DNA of 49,775 bases from Nostoc sp. PA-18-2419 (GCF_005869855.1 NZ_SZNH01000020.1:9294-59068); one strand, 5' to 3'. Positions 15,302 through 24,422 are shown, counted from the stretch's first letter. A program made the numbers and translations. Notes: a model not told the origin generated them from the letters alone.

Positions 15302-16156
15302 TTAATTAGCTAGATTTGTGGGGCGACGAGTTACTAATTCTTGGATTTTGCCGAGGGCGTAATCAAGAATTAATCCGGTTAAGCCAATTACAAATACGGC
15401 TAGGAAGACTGAACTAAGGTTTAAGCGACTCCATTCATCCCAGACGAAAAAGCCGATGCCAATACCGCCTGTGAGCATTTCTACGGCAACAATTACTAGC
15501 CAAGCGATGCCTAAACTAATTCGCAAACCTGTAAAAATATAGGGTAAACTTGCAGGCCAAATTATTTTTATAATCTGCCGCCAACGTGGCATTTCTAACA
15601 CTTGTGCCACATTCAAATAATCTTTGGGAACGCTAGAAACTCCTAAGGCGGTATTAATAATTGTCGGCCATAAGGAAGTAATAAAGATAACAAAAATAGC
15701 TGAAGGGTCGGCTAAATTGAAAATAGCTAGGGCAATGGGCAACCAAGCTAGAGGAGATACAGGTTTAAAAATTTGAATGATCGGATTAAGCGCTAGCATT
15801 GCCTGTCTGGACATACCAATGAGAAACCCTAGAGGTATGGCTACTACTGCACCAAGCAAAAAGCCGAGTATTACTCTTCGCAGACTTGCTATTAATAACC
15901 AACCAATTCCTAAGTTGCCGGGGCCTCGCTCATAGAAGGGATTTAAGATGTAGTCTAGATTAGCTGATAGTGCTTCTGGTGGGGTGGGCATTAATTCGTG
16001 GTTGGCAAGTGCAACAATCCACCACAGCAAAATTATTCCTAAAAAACCCAATACAGGTAAAAAGAAAACATCTTTAGAGATGACAGGTTTTGCTTTTTTC
16101 CAAGCAGCTTGTCCAGCGATCGCCGCGATCGCTGCTATATTTAGTTGAAAAATCAT
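15302..16156 (-). CDS. ABC transporter permease, NrtB class
   Basis: 284 residues with about six membrane helices. The conserved permease loop that docks the ATPase is visible as ALGVSSVPKDYLNVAQVLEM followed by PRWRQIIKIIWPASLP (the EAA-type motif). GLRISLGIAWLVIVAVEML and GIGFFVWDEWSRLN are typical of nitrate/bicarbonate/taurine-type permeases. First gene of the operon; its 5' leader carries the ydaO-type riboswitch at 16250-16445. It forms the channel for the ligand delivered by the lipoprotein at 13654, powered by the ATPase at 12770. The N-terminus is Ala/Ile-rich with two HIP1 sites in the DNA, so the first ~20 residues are probably dispensable. Confidence 0.92.
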   Translation of the reverse strand: MIFQLNIAAIAAIAGQAAWKKAKPVISKDVFFLPVLGFLGIILLWWIVALANHELMPTPPEALSANLDYILNPFYERGPGNLGIGWLLIASLRRVILGFLLGAVVAIPLGFLIGMSRQAMLALNPIIQIFKPVSPLAWLPIALAIFNLADPSAIFVIFITSLWPTIINTALGVSSVPKDYLNVAQVLEMPRWRQIIKIIWPASLPYIFTGLRISLGIAWLVIVAVEMLTGGIGIGFFVWDEWSRLNLSSVFLAVFVIGLTGLILDYALGKIQELVTRRPTNLAN

Positions 16157-16235
16157 TCACGACCTCAACAGATTTAAGTGCAGGTACAAAAAACCGAGCA
16201 GTACCAGCCTTGGACACTGATGAGATCGGAACGTT

Positions 16236-16445
16236 AAAAAATACCGTCTCTTCAGTCTCCTCTCAATGCCTACGAAGTTAGCTGACGGGCTAGGGCTGAG
16301 AGATGCCCTTCTGAAGAATGTTCTGAGTTATCAGTCAGGAGTTAATAAACTTTATTTAACTCATCACTCTTAACTGCTAACTTTCTCCAAGATACGCCCC
16401 ACAATTTGGTTCCTCCGCTCCAGCTTTATGCACTTTAATGCGCTG
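16236..16445 (-). ncRNA. ydaO/yuaA-type c-di-AMP riboswitch upstream of the ABC operon
   Basis: Minus strand, 5' to 3': GCTGGAGCGGAGGAACC, TTGTGGGGCGTATCT, a variable arm that can fold on itself (AGTTAA ... TTAACT), then CTAGCCCGTCAGCTAACTTC and GTAGGC. Helix TCTCTCA / TGAGAGG is extended by CTTCAG / CTGAAG, and a T6 run follows at 16241-16236, so this copy has a terminator-like expression platform. The conserved blocks match those of the copy at 12555, while helix bases differ by compensating changes. A second small hairpin (GGTAC ... GTACC) lies between it and the permease start. Confidence 0.87.
16320..16347. repeat. Degenerate heptamer tract in the second riboswitch arm
   Basis: GTTCTGA, GTTATCA, GTCAGGA, GTTAATA: a decayed 7-bp array at the same structural position as the array in the first riboswitch. 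Confidence 0.5.
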
Positions 16446-16927
16446 GATTAAGCTGACTTACTCTAATAAATACGAAATTACGCACAATATAAGTTCGATA
16501 TAAAGACTATAACATTGATGCTCTGTAAAAGTCATCTATTTTAGAATTAGTATTTTTTCATACTTTTCTCTCAGCAATTTACATGGTTTTTGCGTAATTA
16601 ATAAATTTGATATGTTTTGTCAATCTAGTTATTTGATGAGTAAACTCATTGCACACTCAAGGAAACAAAAATAGTTGAGTCAAGCATCAAGATTGTTTTT
16701 TGCTAGATAATCTTTATGAAGATAACATATATTATACTTTAAAATTTTTATATACGGGGAGTGAATCGAGCAATACCTACGGCTGGCTACGCCAACACCA
16801 CAATAGATAAAATTTATTACTTTTGGTAGGTTAATCTTATAAAAAATTGTGGTAGTTACTGGCTCCACTCGCTAAACTAATTGCATATAGAAATTTACTC
16901 ATCTGTCTGGTAGCTGAATTTAAGATA
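16446..16927. other. AT-rich divergent spacer
   Basis: Separates the minus-strand ABC operon from the plus-strand histidine kinase. No gene is supported; a small open frame on the minus strand (16680-16868) lacks any ribosome-binding site. A small GCTACGCC-type repeat lies near 16785. Confidence 0.5.
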
Positions 16928-18118
16928 ATGGATTTTAGTCAATTCCTGGCTGAAAAAACTGATATCATCCTAGATAAATGGGTGACAGCAGTTCGTAAAG
17001 ATCAGCAGATTAAAAGTGCTGATGATTTATCCTATATAGCAATTAAAAATCATATTCCTAATGTTTTGAAAGCAATGGTAACTGTGCTTTCAAAATCTGA
17101 AGATAATGATATTCAGTCGGTAGTTATTGCCAGTTTTGAGCATGGAACAATTCGAGCCGAACAAGGTTTTGAACCAACAGAAATTGCTAGAGAATATCAT
17201 CTTTTAAGAACAGTAATATTTGACACTATTCAGCGAGATTTACTAAAAGTAACACCGTCAGAGATAATTCGTTCTATGCGTTTGATTGACGCTATTGTAG
17301 ATGAAGCGAGCGCTCGGTGTTTCAAAAGTTATGTTCAAGAACGCTTGCGAGAATTGAGGCAGTTACAGATGTCATTAACGCTGCACAATCACGAACTCAC
17401 GCGCTTAATTAGTACCAATCAAGAGTATATTTCCCAACTAGCCCACGAATTAAAACATCCGTTAACTTCAATTATTGGTTACTCGGATTTATTTTTACGC
17501 CAACAACGGAAAAAGTCCCGGATAAAAGACAACTATACCAATTTAGAACATATTGAGCGGGTGCTACGAAATGGTAGACAATTACTTCAGTTAATCAATG
17601 ATGTATTGGAACTTTCGCGGTATGACGCAGGACAGATAAAACTCCAACTAGCACCTACTAATGTGTCTGAACTAATTAATAATGTCTGTCAAATGTTGGA
17701 ACCTTTAGCTATTGAGAAAAATTTACAACTTCTAGTAGATTACCAACACGCTCCTGAAGAATTGTTTACAGATTCTTTTCAATTGCAACAGATTGTCACA
17801 AATCTTATTAGTAATGCGATTCGCTATACAGAGTCGGGAACTATTATTGTAATGTGTCAAGTATTGGAGAAACAAAGATGGGCGATCGCAGTTTCTGATA
17901 CTGGAGTTGGTATTGCACTAGAAAATCAAGCCAAGGTATTTGAACCTTATTTTCGTGTTAGTGCTAGCGATCGTCCTTACCTTCCTAATAGTACGGGATT
18001 AGGATTAGCAATAGTTTCGCGCTTGGTGAAACTACTGCAAGGTGAAATTAACTTAGTTTCTGAAGTGGGAGTTGGTTCCACTTTCACTGTAGTTTTGCCA
18101 TTAGAAGTGAAAATGTGA
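16928..18118 (+). CDS. Sensor histidine kinase with RsbRD-type N-terminal domain
   Basis: 396 residues, no membrane helix, so cytoplasmic. Residues ~5-135 look like an RsbRD-type helical sensor domain (FLAEKTDIILDKWVTAVRKD, EHGTIRAEQGFEPTEIAREY). A coiled linker leads to the HisKA domain with phospho-acceptor H173 (QLAHELKHPLTSIIG). The HATPase domain has the N box (N296, VTNLISNAIRY), G1 (DTGVG, 324-328) and G2 (GLGLA, 357-361). All catalytic motifs are intact. No response regulator is adjacent, so it is an orphan kinase. RsbRD domains occur in stress-signalling proteins; the stimulus here is unknown. Confidence 0.9.
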   Translation: MDFSQFLAEKTDIILDKWVTAVRKDQQIKSADDLSYIAIKNHIPNVLKAMVTVLSKSEDNDIQSVVIASFEHGTIRAEQGFEPTEIAREYHLLRTVIFDTIQRDLLKVTPSEIIRSMRLIDAIVDEASARCFKSYVQERLRELRQLQMSLTLHNHELTRLISTNQEYISQLAHELKHPLTSIIGYSDLFLRQQRKKSRIKDNYTNLEHIERVLRNGRQLLQLINDVLELSRYDAGQIKLQLAPTNVSELINNVCQMLEPLAIEKNLQLLVDYQHAPEELFTDSFQLQQIVTNLISNAIRYTESGTIIVMCQVLEKQRWAIAVSDTGVGIALENQAKVFEPYFRVSASDRPYLPNSTGLGLAIVSRLVKLLQGEINLVSEVGVGSTFTVVLPLEVKM

Positions 18119-18123
18119 GAAAT

Positions 18124-18144
18124 GTCATTTGTCATTAGTCGTTT
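18124..18144. repeat. Short heptamer tract
   Basis: GTCATTT, GTCATTA, GTCGTTT in register, immediately after the kinase stop codon. Confidence 0.45.
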
Positions 18145-18182
18145 GCGTTTGCAATTGTTGATAATTTTTCTTATTAATCATC

Positions 18183-18278
18183 ATGACCATTACCCTGACG
18201 GAGAAAGAGAGCCAGGAACTATGGGCAGAAGCTGAAATGAACATCCAGCAAAACCCAGAGTCATTAGTCATCGGGTAA
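18183..18278 (+). pseudogene. N-terminal remnant of an AraC-family regulator gene
   Basis: A 31-codon frame beginning MTITLTEKESQELWAEAE and ending QQNPESLVIG then TAA. It parallels the start of the intact AraC gene 170 bp downstream (MTITLTAEQETDLWAQARQN) with identical first six residues and matched Trp and Asn-Pro positions. The rest of the gene is gone; a dispersed repeat (18300-18421) fills the space. The upstream stretch 18160-18178 (GATAATTTTTCTTATTAAT) resembles a Fur box at about 12 of 19 positions, which may be the old promoter. Confidence 0.7.
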
Positions 18279-18299
18279 ATCTACAAGTTATAGAAGAAG

Positions 18300-18421
18300 G
18301 CAGGAGGCAGTTCGCGTAGCGTATCGAAGACAAGGCAGCAGACAGGAGGTAGAACTATTACTATTCCTATCATTCATGTTTACTATATTTCATAACTTAT
18401 CTGACTACGGTTATAAATGCG
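18300..18421. repeat. Dispersed intergenic repeat, copy B
   Basis: Partner of 2729-2842 (see there). It begins 22 bp after the stop of the AraC remnant and ends 27 bp before the intact AraC start. It contains a TTCGCGTAGCGT small repeat where copy A has TTCGCCTATCCT. Confidence 0.6.
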
Positions 18422-18448
18422 TAACAACTTATCTACCAGTCATCAACT

Positions 18449-19447
18449 ATGACCATTACCCTAACGGCGGAACAGGAAACAGACCTTTGGGCACAAGCTA
18501 GACAAAATAGCCTGCAAAATCCATCAGAACCATTTGAATTCTATTGTCAAGTACCTCAACAACTGGGCAAAGGATATGTGCAAGATATTGAAGTGTATCC
18601 CCAAGTGTGGCTGGGAATTGGGAACCACGAATACTACGATGACATACTGACTAAAACCGATAATGAATCGGTTCACCCTTTGCAATTTGCGGTTCTTCTT
18701 TCAGGAATAATTAGACAGGAAAATGGTGGGCAATTAGGAGAAGGATACACACTCATTTCAGGTGGCGGCATTCAACGAAAGATGATTTGTTTGGATTCGC
18801 AATCACCACAAGTAGGTATTGGCTTGTGTATGCCTCCTGAGTTGTTGGCAACCTTTTTCTCAACAGGAGACGGAGAAATTCCACCACAACTACGTTTTTT
18901 GGCAAAAGCTAACGAGTGGCAGACATTGGTCTACCCAAAAACCACAACAGCAATCCAGACAGTGGCACAGCAAATCTTTGACTGTCCCTACCACGGGATG
19001 ACGAAGCGTCTGTATTTACAGGGTAAGGTGCTAGAGTTCGTGGCGTTGCAACTTGACCCCTTTATAGCTGAACAAGCTCAAGTGCAACCATCGCCACGAT
19101 TAAAGAATACAACGATCGCTTGCATTTATCACGCTAGGGAAATTTTGCTCTCTCGTTTGGAAAACCCGCCATCGATATTAGAATTAGCGCGACTCGTAGG
19201 GGTGAGCGAGCGCACTTTGCATTATGGGTTTCGAGAACTATTTGGTACAACAGTGTTTGGTTATCTCACACAGCTACGGATGAAACAAGCAGAGCAACTT
19301 TTACGCTCTGGTCAGCTGAGTATTGCTGAAGTTGCCAATTTGATTGGTTATTCCCAGCCAGCAAGCTTTGCTGCTGTTTTCAAAAGAAAATTTGGGATTA
19401 CACCTAGTGAATGTTTGTCTGGGAAAAAGAATATTTTCGCAGTCTAA
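18449..19447 (+). CDS. AraC/XylS-family transcriptional regulator (PchR-like)
   Basis: 332 residues. The last ~100 residues hold two helix-turn-helix units: PSILELARLVGVSERTLHYG and LSIAEVANLIGYSQPASFAA, followed by the family signature FKRKFGITPSECL. Residues 1-~215 are an unrecognised sensor region typical of cyanobacterial siderophore regulators related to PchR, which respond to a siderophore ligand. The gene sits directly upstream of, and co-directional with, a TonB-dependent siderophore receptor gene, and two 21-bp-spaced direct repeats begin right after its stop codon. It probably activates the receptor gene under iron limitation; that role is inferred from family and position. Confidence 0.9.
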   Translation: MTITLTAEQETDLWAQARQNSLQNPSEPFEFYCQVPQQLGKGYVQDIEVYPQVWLGIGNHEYYDDILTKTDNESVHPLQFAVLLSGIIRQENGGQLGEGYTLISGGGIQRKMICLDSQSPQVGIGLCMPPELLATFFSTGDGEIPPQLRFLAKANEWQTLVYPKTTTAIQTVAQQIFDCPYHGMTKRLYLQGKVLEFVALQLDPFIAEQAQVQPSPRLKNTTIACIYHAREILLSRLENPPSILELARLVGVSERTLHYGFRELFGTTVFGYLTQLRMKQAEQLLRSGQLSIAEVANLIGYSQPASFAAVFKRKFGITPSECLSGKKNIFAV

Positions 19448-19477
19448 TGCAGTTTTACGATTTCTAATTGCAGTTTT
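19448..19477 (+). promoter_or_regulatory. Candidate AraC operator: two direct repeats 21 bp apart
   Basis: TGCAGTTTT at 19448-19456 and again at 19469-19477. A 21-bp period is two DNA turns, the usual geometry for a dimeric AraC regulator. Further TGCAAT half-sites occur near 19521 and 19543. It lies 100 bp before the receptor start. Confidence 0.45.
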
Positions 19478-19576
19478 GCAATAGACACGACTGCAAGTGC
19501 CACTCTACACTAAGCTTCATTGCAATTAATAAATATCTGCAATAAATTTTTTAATTAAAATTGTGTGGGGAGTGGA

Positions 19577-22258
19577 ATGAAAAGTTGGCAGTTGAATATC
19601 TATTTGCTCGCATTAACTTTGGTAGGGACGATCACTACTCTATTAACTCAAAGAGTTGCAGCACAGGTTAAAATTGAGAATAATACTCAACAAGCTTCTG
19701 TTTTGAAGCAGGGTAGTGGTCATCGAAAAATCCGACAACTGAGCGAGTTAAAAATCCCTCTCACCAGCGCAGAATATTTATTGGTGCAGTCGCCCACGCT
19801 GACTAACCCTCCTTATGTCGCAGCTTCACCAGAGGAGAAACAGAGGGATGTTGTACCAATTACAGGGGTGAAAGCTAATTCCACTTCCCAAGGTGTGGAG
19901 GTAATTTTAGAAACCCCGCTTGGGACTCAATTGCAAGTGACAAATCGCAGTGCTGGCAGCAATTTTATTGCAGATGTATCTGGTGGACAATTGCGCTTAC
20001 CTAATGGGGATGCTTTTACATTTCGTTCAGATAAGCCACTTGCGGGAATTACAGAAATAACAGTTATAAATATAGATGCAAATACTGTGCGAGTCACAGT
20101 TGTGGGTGAAAAGGCTTTACCAAAAGTTGAGTTATTTGATGATAATGCAGGTCTAGTTTTTGGTATAACTTCTGCTGCAATTGCGACTTCTCCACCACAG
20201 CAGCCCCAACAACAGCAGCCAGCGAGTCAAACACCATCGGCACAAGCAGATGAGCCGATTGAATTAGTCGTGACGGGTGAGCAAGATGGATATCGTGTAC
20301 CAGTTGCTAGTGTGGGCACACGAACCGACACACCCCTACGCGATATTCCCCAATCGATTCAGGTGATACCTCAGCAGGTGCTACGAGATCAAAACGTCAA
20401 TAACGTGGTTGAAGCCCTCAGAAATGTAACGGGTGCAGGATTTGCAAATACTGGCAGATCACTGTTCGAGTCATCTGTTCTCCTCCGAGGTTTTAATTCT
20501 GGCGACAATGTTTTGAGGAATGGGTTGAGCGAAAGTTCGGGGGGGGTACTTGGCTTTGATGCAGCAGGGATCGAACGGATTGAAGTGCTTAAGGGACCTG
20601 CCTCTGTTCTCTATGGTCAAGCTGCGCCAGGAGGATCGGTGAACTATGTCACCAAGCAGCCCTTGAGTCAACCCTACTACGCGGTGGAAGCGTCAGCAGG
20701 TAGTTTTAACTTTTATCGCGGTGCAATTGACCTTTCGGGACCGCTCAATATCAGCAAAACCGTACTGTACCGACTCAACCTGGCAGCTCAAACAACAGAA
20801 AGTTTCTTTGATTTCTTCGAGGGACAACAATATTTTGTGGCACCCACTCTTAGTTGGCAGATTAGCGATCGTACCAAACTAACTCTAGCCTTTGAATATC
20901 TTGCTAAACCCCAATCTTCTGACCAATCCTATGGTCTCCCAGCGATAGGAACTGTGTTGCCAAATCCCAATGGAAAAATACCCCGTAACCGCTATGTGGG
21001 TGAGCCAGATGACACAGAAAGTTTGTATACGACACGAGTCGGCTATGATCTTGAACATCGGTTTAGCGACAATTGGCAGATCCGAAATGCCTTTCGATTC
21101 CTACAAATTCAAGCACCCAGGAGATTTACGTACGGCACTGCCTTAGCTAGCGATAATCGAACTCTGAGCCGAGAATTTGGAGGTGGGGCTAGGAGTGGTA
21201 AGAGTAGATCTTTTAACTCTGACACCTATGTTGTGGGTCAGTTTTCTACGGGTCGCATTCGTCATCAATTGATCACAGGCATTAATTTCACTAGACAGGA
21301 ATTCCCCTTTATTGGATTTAATCGCGAAGCATCTCCTATTGATTTATTCAATCCTATCTATGGTCAGCCGCTTGGTGATGTGACTTTCGAATATGATATT
21401 GTTGACAAAACAGACGCACTGGGTATTTATATACAAGACCAGATCACCCTGGCTGAAAATTTGAAACTGCTGCTGGGCGGACGCTTCGATCTGTTTCGAC
21501 AAACGGAAGAGGATCGGCTCGCGGATACAGAAACCAAGCAGTCTGGCAATGCCTTTAGCCCTCGTGTGGGCATTGTCTATCAGCCGATTCAGCCCATCTC
21601 ACTCTATGCCAGCTACAGTCGCTCTTTTACCCCAACGCTTGGCATTGGCTTTCGTGGCGATGCTTTTCAACCGGAACGCGGTACCCAATATGAAGTTGGA
21701 GTCAAGGCAGACTTGAATAGCCGACTAGCGGCGACGCTTGCTCTTTATGATCTGACTCGTTCCAATGTTTTAACAGACGATCCAGACAATCCTGGCTTTT
21801 CTATCCAAACAGGTGAACAGAAAAGCCGAGGTATTGAACTCACCTTTCAAGGCGAAATTCTGCCAGGATGGAACATTATTACTGGCTATGCCTACACCGA
21901 TGCAAAAGTCACTGAGGACAACACGCTTCCTGTGGGTCTTCGTTTTCGTGCTGTTCCTGAAAATACCTTTAACCTGTGGACAAGCTATGAATTTCAACGG
22001 GGTAGTTTGCAAGGGTTCGGGGCTGGCGTGGGATTATTCTTTGTCGGAGAACGACAAGGGGATACATTGAATACTTTTCAACTACCCAGCTATCTGCGGA
22101 CGGATGCGGCAATTTTTTACAAGCGCAACAGGTTTCGCGCTGCCCTTAATTTTCGGAATCTATTTGATGTCGATTACTTTGAAACTTCTTTCAATAGGTA
22201 TCGAGTTTTTTATGGTGACCCGTTGACGGTGCAAGGGACGATTTCATTTGAGTTTTGA
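19577..22258 (+). CDS. TonB-dependent siderophore receptor with AMIN domain
   Basis: 893 residues from ATG 19577, preferred to GTG 19565 because GGGGAG lies between them as ribosome-binding site. Signal peptide ~1-30 (cut near VAAQ). Residues ~92-198 are an AMIN domain (VEVILETPLGTQLQVTNR...), common at the front of cyanobacterial outer-membrane receptors. A Pro/Gln linker and a TonB-box-like IELVVTGEQD (about 224) precede the plug (~240-345: DIPQSIQVIPQQVLRDQ, IERIEVLKGPASVLYGQAAP) and a 22-strand barrel ending RYRVFYGDPLTVQGTISFEF with terminal Phe. It imports ferric siderophore through the outer membrane using TonB energy. The ligand is not predictable. Confidence 0.93.
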   Translation: MKSWQLNIYLLALTLVGTITTLLTQRVAAQVKIENNTQQASVLKQGSGHRKIRQLSELKIPLTSAEYLLVQSPTLTNPPYVAASPEEKQRDVVPITGVKANSTSQGVEVILETPLGTQLQVTNRSAGSNFIADVSGGQLRLPNGDAFTFRSDKPLAGITEITVINIDANTVRVTVVGEKALPKVELFDDNAGLVFGITSAAIATSPPQQPQQQQPASQTPSAQADEPIELVVTGEQDGYRVPVASVGTRTDTPLRDIPQSIQVIPQQVLRDQNVNNVVEALRNVTGAGFANTGRSLFESSVLLRGFNSGDNVLRNGLSESSGGVLGFDAAGIERIEVLKGPASVLYGQAAPGGSVNYVTKQPLSQPYYAVEASAGSFNFYRGAIDLSGPLNISKTVLYRLNLAAQTTESFFDFFEGQQYFVAPTLSWQISDRTKLTLAFEYLAKPQSSDQSYGLPAIGTVLPNPNGKIPRNRYVGEPDDTESLYTTRVGYDLEHRFSDNWQIRNAFRFLQIQAPRRFTYGTALASDNRTLSREFGGGARSGKSRSFNSDTYVVGQFSTGRIRHQLITGINFTRQEFPFIGFNREASPIDLFNPIYGQPLGDVTFEYDIVDKTDALGIYIQDQITLAENLKLLLGGRFDLFRQTEEDRLADTETKQSGNAFSPRVGIVYQPIQPISLYASYSRSFTPTLGIGFRGDAFQPERGTQYEVGVKADLNSRLAATLALYDLTRSNVLTDDPDNPGFSIQTGEQKSRGIELTFQGEILPGWNIITGYAYTDAKVTEDNTLPVGLRFRAVPENTFNLWTSYEFQRGSLQGFGAGVGLFFVGERQGDTLNTFQLPSYLRTDAAIFYKRNRFRAALNFRNLFDVDYFETSFNRYRVFYGDPLTVQGTISFEF

Positions 22259-22314
22259 CATCTCCCTAGCCTAACCCGTGCAAAGGGAAGAAACACCAAT
22301 TAGCTACCTGAGTG

Positions 22315-22344
22315 ACTGGAGTTTAGTTTAGTCTAAACTTCAGT
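22315..22344. terminator. Stem-loop between convergent receptor and rnc genes
   Basis: ACTGGAGTTTAG / CTAAACTTCAGT, a 12-bp stem with one wobble and a 6-nt loop. No T run follows on either strand, so it may protect 3' ends rather than terminate. Confidence 0.4.
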
Positions 22345-22412
22345 TGCTCAAGCCAACCAAGAAATATTTGTATTTTTTTATCTTGTGAGTTCTGAATTCT
22401 GACAAATCATCT

Positions 22413-23096
22413 CTACACTAACCCTTGTTCTTTCAATTTAATTAACGCATCTTCAGCAGCAGCTTTCTCAGCATCTTTTTTATTACGTCCCTTACCTTCG
22501 CCGTAAATTTTTTCACCTACAAGCACTTTGGCTACGAACTCTGGTGCATGAGACAAACCACCTGTTTGGAGTGTGAAATATTTAGGAGGAGTTTGGGTAA
22601 CATTGCGTTGCACCCATTCTTGAAAGCGATTTTTTGAGTCTACATTAGAGCGAGAAACAACAATTTGTTCCGGTACAGAATCAAACAGTGGTTCTATAAT
22701 TCCACGAACTGCTTCTATATCTGAATTATTATCTAGATAATACGCACCAAGAACAGCTTCAAATGTGCTGCTAAGTAAATTAGGATTTTGGTAACCTCCG
22801 TCTAGAATTGCGCCTCTTCCTAACCGCATTCTCAAGTCTAAATTTACCTCAATAGCAAACTTTGCCAGTTGTTTTTCATCTACCAATGCAGAACGCCGCC
22901 GCGTTAATTCATCTTCTCCCTTTTCTGGATGACGGCGATAGAGATATTCACCACTTAAAAAATTCAGCAAAGCATCGCCAAGAAATTCTAGGCGTTCGTT
23001 ATGTTCGCCTTCCCCTGGGTTTTCATGAACATAAGAACGGTGAGTCAGCGCACGGCGTAAAAGTTTTTCATTATGGAATATTAGAAGTTTGTGCAT
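22413..23096 (-). CDS. rnc: Ribonuclease III
   Basis: 227 residues. The signature NERLEFLGDAL (33-43) carries catalytic E37 and D41; STFEAVLGAYYLD carries E113. The position matching E. coli D114 is Ser110 here, so one metal ligand is altered. Residues ~151-225 are a double-stranded-RNA-binding domain (KNRFQEWVQRN ... GKGRNKKDAEKAAAEDAL). The enzyme cuts structured RNA, including rRNA precursors. Cyanobacteria often carry more than one RNase III, so this may be one paralogue. The N-terminus is compact, starting one helix before the conserved LLRRALTHRSY. Confidence 0.95.
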   Translation of the reverse strand: MHKLLIFHNEKLLRRALTHRSYVHENPGEGEHNERLEFLGDALLNFLSGEYLYRRHPEKGEDELTRRRSALVDEKQLAKFAIEVNLDLRMRLGRGAILDGGYQNPNLLSSTFEAVLGAYYLDNNSDIEAVRGIIEPLFDSVPEQIVVSRSNVDSKNRFQEWVQRNVTQTPPKYFTLQTGGLSHAPEFVAKVLVGEKIYGEGKGRNKKDAEKAAAEDALIKLKEQGLV

Positions 23097-23450
23097 TTTT
23101 ACATTATGGTCATTTATAAATATTCATAAAAGCGATCACTTGATATAACCCTACTTAATATGCTCGCTCCCCAACTTTTGGTAATAAATCCGAAAGCTGT
23201 AACTTTCTACGATCGCACATAGGTTAGTGTGTCTCTCTACTATAGCGATCGCCCAATCTCATTAGCAAAATTATATGTAATATTTACTACACTTTAGCTG
23301 CTAATATCACCTCAGCCCAACTTAGGGTAGTTTACAAAGTAAAGAATTGTAATCCAAATAGCCAAATCTAAAATCCAAAATTAGTACGAGTCACTGACTA
23401 CGGTAGTCTAGATGAGAGTGAAATTATCCCCTGGTTTGATATATTGTTTT
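23097..23450. other. 354-bp divergent spacer between rnc and hemC
   Basis: No gene. It holds HIP1-related GCGATCGC sites and an ATCCAAA-type heptamer run (23352-23386: ATCCAAA, TAGCCAA, ATCTAAA, ATCCAAA, ATTAGTA) just before hemC. Confidence 0.5.
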
Positions 23451-24422
23451 ATGACTCCAGTTGTTTCTAGTCCCCCACGCACGATTCGTATCGGTTCACG
23501 CAAAAGCCAACTTGCTCTAGTTCAAACCTACTGGGTACAAGAGCAACTTAAGAAAAGCTTTCCTGATATCACTTTTGAAGTTCACACCATGTCTACCCAA
23601 GGCGACAAAATCTTGGATGTAGCATTAGCCAAGATTGGCGATAAAGGACTTTTTACTAAAGAACTAGAGTTAGGAATGCTCAACAGGGAGATTGACTTTG
23701 CAGTTCATTCCCTCAAGGATTTGCCGACTCAGTTACCAGAAGGGTTAACACTGGCAGCAATTACCGAACGGGAAAACCCAGCCGATGCATTAGTAGTGCA
23801 TGAAAAGCACAAAGATAAACAAATCGAGACTTTACCAGAAGGTGCAGTCATCGGCACATCTTCTCTGCGGCGGTTAGCACAGTTACGCCATCGATTCCCC
23901 CACTTTAGTTTTAAAGATGTCCGAGGAAACTTGATTACACGCTTGGCAAAACTTGATGCAGGTGAATATGACGCCTTGATTTTAGCAGCAGCTGGGTTAG
24001 AGCGATTGGAAATGAGCGATCGCATTCATCAAATCCTACCTGCAGAAATCTCTCTCCACGCCGTTGGACAAGGCGCATTGGGGATAGAATGCCGTGCAGA
24101 TGATAGCGAATTAATATCGCTACTCAAAGCGATCGAACATCCCCAAACACGCGATCGCTGTTTGGCCGAACGAGCTTTTTTGCGTGATTTAGAGGGCGGC
24201 TGTCAAGTACCTATTGGTGTAAATACAGAAATCTCTAGCGAGCAATTGACTCTAACAGGTATAGTTGCCAGTGTAGATGGTCAAAAGCTGGTAAAAGATA
24301 CTGTCGTTGGAGAAGCCAACAATGCCGAAGCATTAGGCACGCAACTAGCACATCTGTTGCGGGAAAAAGGAGCGCAAGAAATTTTAGCAGAAATTTTTAC
24401 GGTGATTGGGCGGGGTTCCTGA
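23451..24422 (+). CDS. hemC: Hydroxymethylbilane synthase (porphobilinogen deaminase)
   Basis: 323 residues from ATG 23451; an in-frame ATG at 23412 would add 13 residues that do not fit the family's start ([17 protein letters not shown] comes within ~10 residues). Joins four porphobilinogens into hydroxymethylbilane for haem, chlorophyll and bilins. C251 (EGGCQVPIG) binds the dipyrromethane cofactor; D90 (HSLKDLP) is the catalytic aspartate; SSLRRLAQL and DVRGNLITR line the substrate site. All are intact. Monocistronic; a nine-unit heptamer array follows. Confidence 0.96.
   Translation: MTPVVSSPPRTIRIGSRKSQLALVQTYWVQEQLKKSFPDITFEVHTMSTQGDKILDVALAKIGDKGLFTKELELGMLNREIDFAVHSLKDLPTQLPEGLTLAAITERENPADALVVHEKHKDKQIETLPEGAVIGTSSLRRLAQLRHRFPHFSFKDVRGNLITRLAKLDAGEYDALILAAAGLERLEMSDRIHQILPAEISLHAVGQGALGIECRADDSELISLLKAIEHPQTRDRCLAERAFLRDLEGGCQVPIGVNTEISSEQLTLTGIVASVDGQKLVKDTVVGEANNAEALGTQLAHLLREKGAQEILAEIFTVIGRGS

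Noticed and set aside
16260-16310. Guanidine-I (ykkC) riboswitch reading of the ACGGGC blocks
   Set aside because: The blocks fit ydaO on the minus strand, including order, the AGCTAAC core and covarying helices; the plus-strand reading has no downstream gene.
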